Origin: Cohaesibacter sp. ES.047
GTDB taxonomy: Bacteria; Pseudomonadota; Alphaproteobacteria; Rhizobiales; Cohaesibacteraceae
DNA: 64,000 bases
NCBI RefSeq assembly: GCF_900215505.1
Contig: NZ_LT907844.1
Span: forward strand, 2,638,501 to 2,702,500
Reading direction: 5' to 3'
The stretch's first letter is position 1. Each line of letters opens with the position of its first letter. The position numbers and the translations under genes are program-made. Under the pieces are notes generated by a model. The model did not search any database, was not told the origin of the DNA, and saw only the letters and a program-made list of their open reading frames with translations. Below, in pieces: positions 61,271 to 64,000 of the stretch.

Positions 61271-62776
61271 ATGTCTAATGCCACAACGGAGCGCTATGCG
61301 CTGCGCCTAAAAGGCGTGTCCAAGGCGTTCGGCGGTTTGCAAGCTCTCGATAATGTGGATTTCGAAGTTCTTGCCGGAGAGGTGCATTGCCTCGCTGGTG
61401 AAAACGGGTGCGGAAAGTCCACGTTGATCAAGGTGATCACCGGCGTCTACCAGCCTGAGAAGGCGGATCAAATCGAGTTGTTCGAAGAGCAGCTTACTTC
61501 ACTCTCCCCCACGCAGGCCCGTGCCAAGGGCGTCTCCGTCATATGGCAGGATCTGGCGCTGTTCCCGCACATGTCAGTGCAGGAAAATATCGCGTTTGAC
61601 GATATGGTCGGTCTTGCGCCCAAAGTGCTGCTAAAAAACTCGATGCGCGAGCGGGCTGCTGCGGTTCTTGCCCGGCTAGGCGTGAAGCTGGATCTCAGCA
61701 TGGCTCTGGAAGATCTGCCCATCGCACAGCGTCAGGTCGTCGCCATTGCCCGTGCTCTTATGAATGATGCCCGCCTTATCTTCATGGACGAACCGACCGC
61801 ATCGCTGACCAAAACTGAAACCGACAAGCTGCTCGACATCGTGCGCAAGCTTTCGGCGGACGGGGTTGCCGTGGTGTTCGTCAGTCACCGGTTGGCCGAG
61901 GTGCTCGAGATCGCTTCGCGTGTCACGGTGTTGCGTGATGGCAAGCTGGTTGGTGTTTACAAGACCGAAGGGATGACGCAGGCGCGCCTTGGCGAACTGA
62001 TGACCGGTCAGCTCATTGAAAACAAGGTTTCGGCGCGTGATCGCTCGGCTGGCAAGCCGGTGCTGGAGGTTGAAGGGCTCAGCCGGGAAGGCGAGTTCAA
62101 GGATGTTTCCCTGAGCATTCGCGCCGGTGAGGTGGTTGGCCTGACCGGGCTCATCGGATCGGGCCGGACCGAACTTGCCCATGCCTTGATAGGGATGCGG
62201 CATGCAACGGCCGGACGGATGATGCTGCAGGGTGAATCCTATCGTCCCTCTTCCATTCGTGAGGCCATTCGCCGGGGGCTGGCCTATGTGTCCGAGGATC
62301 GTCTGACGCTTGGCCTGCTGCAAAAGCAGTCGATTGCCGACAACACGGTCATCTCAGTCCTGGGCAAGCTGCTCATGAAGGTGCCGTTGATCTCTTTGGT
62401 CAAGAAAAGGGCGCTCGTCGATCACTGGATCCGGGAGTTGGGTGTCAAGATCGGGGATCAGGAAGATCCGATCTCCTCGCTCTCTGGCGGCAATCAGCAA
62501 AAGGTGGTGCTGGCCAAATGGCTGGCGACCGATCCAAGCCTGCTCATCCTTGATAGCCCGACAGTCGGTGTCGATGTCGGTGCACGTGCCGGCATATTTC
62601 GGATCGTCCGGGAGCTGGCCGACAACGGGCTCGCCATCCTTTTGATCTCTGACGAAGTCACCGAGGTGATGTTCCACTCTGACCGCATTCTGCATATGGC
62701 CGATGGCCAGATCATATCCGAATATGATCCCCAGGAGGTGACGGTCACCGAGCTAGAGGAGCGGATCTATGCGTAG
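61271..62776 (+). CDS. Sugar ABC transporter ATPase (CUT2, RbsA-like, two-domain)
   Basis: The 501-residue protein has two fused nucleotide-binding domains. The first has Walker A 'GENGCGKST', 'VIWQDLALFPHMSVQENIAFDDM' and Walker B 'ARLIFMDEPTASLTKTE'. The second has 'GLTGLIGSGRTELAHALIG' and 'ISSLSGGNQQKVVLAKWLATDPSLLILDSPTVGVDVGAR'. In the second domain the Walker A is altered to GLIGSGRTE, as is usual in RbsA-like proteins. It energises the CUT2 importer and overlaps the permease gene by 8 nt. Confidence 0.93.
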   Translation: MSNATTERYALRLKGVSKAFGGLQALDNVDFEVLAGEVHCLAGENGCGKSTLIKVITGVYQPEKADQIELFEEQLTSLSPTQARAKGVSVIWQDLALFPHMSVQENIAFDDMVGLAPKVLLKNSMRERAAAVLARLGVKLDLSMALEDLPIAQRQVVAIARALMNDARLIFMDEPTASLTKTETDKLLDIVRKLSADGVAVVFVSHRLAEVLEIASRVTVLRDGKLVGVYKTEGMTQARLGELMTGQLIENKVSARDRSAGKPVLEVEGLSREGEFKDVSLSIRAGEVVGLTGLIGSGRTELAHALIGMRHATAGRMMLQGESYRPSSIREAIRRGLAYVSEDRLTLGLLQKQSIADNTVISVLGKLLMKVPLISLVKKRALVDHWIRELGVKIGDQEDPISSLSGGNQQKVVLAKWLATDPSLLILDSPTVGVDVGARAGIFRIVRELADNGLAILLISDEVTEVMFHSDRILHMADGQIISEYDPQEVTVTELEERIYA

Positions 62777-63764
62777 TTACATGCGAGACAAGAAGATCGA
62801 GATGCGCATTGCGATTGTGCTGCTTCTGATCTGCATTGGATTGTCCATCACCACGGACACCTTCTTTACCTTGAGCAACCTGACATCCCTGCTCAACAAC
62901 AATTCAATCAACCTGATCTGGGCCGTCGGCTTGTTGGTCATTCTCATTGCGGGCGGCATCGACATCTCCTTTGCCGTCGCGACATCGGTGGTCCAGTATG
63001 TAGCGGCTCAGGCCCTGATCGGGATGGGCGGCGGCAACTGGGTGCTTGGCTTTGCTCTGTGCGGTGTCATCGGTATCTGCCTGGGTCTGGTCAACATGTT
63101 CCTGATCCACACATTCCGCATCATCACCATCGTCGTGACGATTGCCACCTACAACGCCTTCTTCGGGCTTTTGATGTTCTTCACGCGCGGACGCAGCATC
63201 TACAATCTGCCCGACTGGTGGACCGAACGCATTTTTATTTTTGAACAACAGGCAGCAAATGGCATCTGGTCCGAGCTGAACCTGTCGGTCGGGGTGATGG
63301 TTGCGTGCGTCTTTGCGACGTGGGTGCTGACGCAGAAGACCAATCTGGGGCGCCAACTCTATGCCTTTGGGGACAATCCCGAAGGGGCGCGTCGGGCCGG
63401 GGTCAATATGGCAGCCATGCAGGCCATCGCTTTTGGCTGGATGGGCCTGATGGCCGGCATTGCAGGACTGATGCAGGTCAACATCGTGCAGGAGGTTGTG
63501 CCAAACGCCCTGTATGGCCGCGAACTTGATGTGCTGGCTGCCGTGGTGCTTGGCGGTGCGCGTTTGGGTGGTGGCAAGGGATCCATTCTGGGCTGTGTGC
63601 TGGGTGTGATGTTCGTTGCTGTGACGCAGAACGGCCTCAATCTGCTGGGCGTTTCGCCCTTCGCTTTCCAGATGATCATCGGTGGCGCAATCGTGATTGC
63701 GATTTCAACCTCGAATATGAATTTTTCCGACCTGTTTCGGAAAAGACAGGAGAGCAGATCATGA
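62769..63764 (+). CDS. Sugar ABC transporter permease (CUT2)
   Basis: The 331-residue permease has about nine or ten membrane helices and typical RbsC-like stretches: 'LIWAVGLLVILIAGGIDISFAVATSVVQYVAAQAL', 'LGRQLYAFGDNPEGARRAGVNMAAMQAIAFGWMG', 'VLAAVVLGGARLGGGKGSILGCVLGVMF'. It overlaps the ATPase gene by 8 nt and the second permease by 4 nt. The importer thus has two different permease subunits, as in AI-2 and rhamnose systems. Confidence 0.92.
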   Translation: MRSYMRDKKIEMRIAIVLLLICIGLSITTDTFFTLSNLTSLLNNNSINLIWAVGLLVILIAGGIDISFAVATSVVQYVAAQALIGMGGGNWVLGFALCGVIGICLGLVNMFLIHTFRIITIVVTIATYNAFFGLLMFFTRGRSIYNLPDWWTERIFIFEQQAANGIWSELNLSVGVMVACVFATWVLTQKTNLGRQLYAFGDNPEGARRAGVNMAAMQAIAFGWMGLMAGIAGLMQVNIVQEVVPNALYGRELDVLAAVVLGGARLGGGKGSILGCVLGVMFVAVTQNGLNLLGVSPFAFQMIIGGAIVIAISTSNMNFSDLFRKRQESRS

Positions 63765-64000
63765 ATACAGGGCTTAAACGCTATCTGCCTGCCATGGGAT
63801 CGGACGCGGCCAGTCTGCTCGTTCTATTGGTTCTCATCGGGGGAGGTTTCAGCATTGCTTCGCCCAAGTTTCTGATGCCAGCCAATCTGGAATCCATGGG
63901 CTTCCAGATGCCACTTCTGGGATTGTTGACCCTTGCCATGGTGGCACCTGTCATCTCGGGCGGCCTTAACCTAGCTGTCATCTACACGGCCAATATCTCC
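63761..64000 (+). CDS. Sugar ABC transporter second permease (CUT2), cut by window end
   Basis: Only the first 80 codons are inside the window. They show a short cytoplasmic leader, one membrane helix ('SLLVLLVLIGGGFSIASPKFL'), and then 'QMPLLGLLTLAMVAPVISGGLNLAVIYTANIS', the start of a second RbsC-like permease. The ATG overlaps the stop of the first permease by 4 nt (ATGA). Confidence 0.85.
   Translation, partial: MNTGLKRYLPAMGSDAASLLVLLVLIGGGFSIASPKFLMPANLESMGFQMPLLGLLTLAMVAPVISGGLNLAVIYTANIS

Noticed and set aside
1-64000. CRISPR array, tRNA/rRNA, insertion sequence or prophage
   Set aside because: No regularly spaced repeats beyond the 13-bp array at 8.4 kb, no cloverleaf or T-loop signature, and no transposase or integrase reading frame were seen.

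Overview
The window is chromosomal DNA of a motile alphaproteobacterium, most likely of the order Hyphomicrobiales (Rhizobiales). The evidence is a flagellar cluster carrying the lineage-typical MotE and the short FlgA, followed by a clear FtcR/Rem-type flagellar regulator, together with many ABC and TRAP uptake systems of the kind seen in marine and rhizosphere members. Genus cannot be fixed from the sequence alone. No rRNA, tRNA, CRISPR array, insertion sequence or phage gene was found.

Region 1 (1-14.3 kb) is motility and chemotaxis. fliG, flhB, an unrecognised small gene, motE, flgH, fliL and fliP run in one direction to a strong terminator at 5.66 kb. A second operon, flgB-flgC-fliE-flgG-flgA-flgI, ends at another strong terminator at 9.67 kb. 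After about 850 bp without a convincing gene come ftcR, a convergent two-receiver response regulator, and a Cache-domain chemoreceptor. Tex follows on the minus strand (14.4-16.7 kb).

Region 2 (16.8-24.3 kb) is a minus-strand operon: a PotABCD-type ABC importer (permease, ATPase, binding protein, permease) followed by a cytoplasmic GH3 glycosidase. A LacI-family regulator is divergent from it, across two identical 16-bp palindromes placed 21 bp apart.

Region 3 (24.5-34.3 kb) is the most puzzling part. A cysteine-desulfhydrase-like PLP enzyme is translationally coupled to RidA, downstream of a TRAP transporter. Divergent from these are an M19 dipeptidase-fold protein that has lost three of its five metal ligands and a UroD-superfamily protein with the H-x-C...C zinc motif of MtaA/MtbA methyltransferases. 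A LysR regulator and an M81 (MlrC-like) metallopeptidase-family protein follow. Together they look like an uncharacterised uptake and degradation locus for a small organic nitrogen or sulfur compound.

Region 4 (35.2-43.8 kb) is a mannoside locus: a LacI regulator, an operator overlapping a recognisable promoter, a CUT1 ABC importer and a cytoplasmic GH38 alpha-mannosidase. A GGDEF-EAL protein and a ClbS/DfsB-family protein follow.

Region 5 (46.8-55 kb) has a ROK regulator divergent from a CUT1 importer. Downstream in the same direction are an L-xylulose-reductase-like SDR and a mannitol-dehydrogenase-family enzyme, which suggests polyol or ketose catabolism.

Region 6 (55.7-64 kb) is L-fucose catabolism: fucA (minus strand), a DeoR regulator, fucK, a LacI regulator, and a CUT2 importer (binding protein, ATPase, permease, and a second permease cut by the window end). 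The isomerase and aldehyde-processing genes are not in the window.
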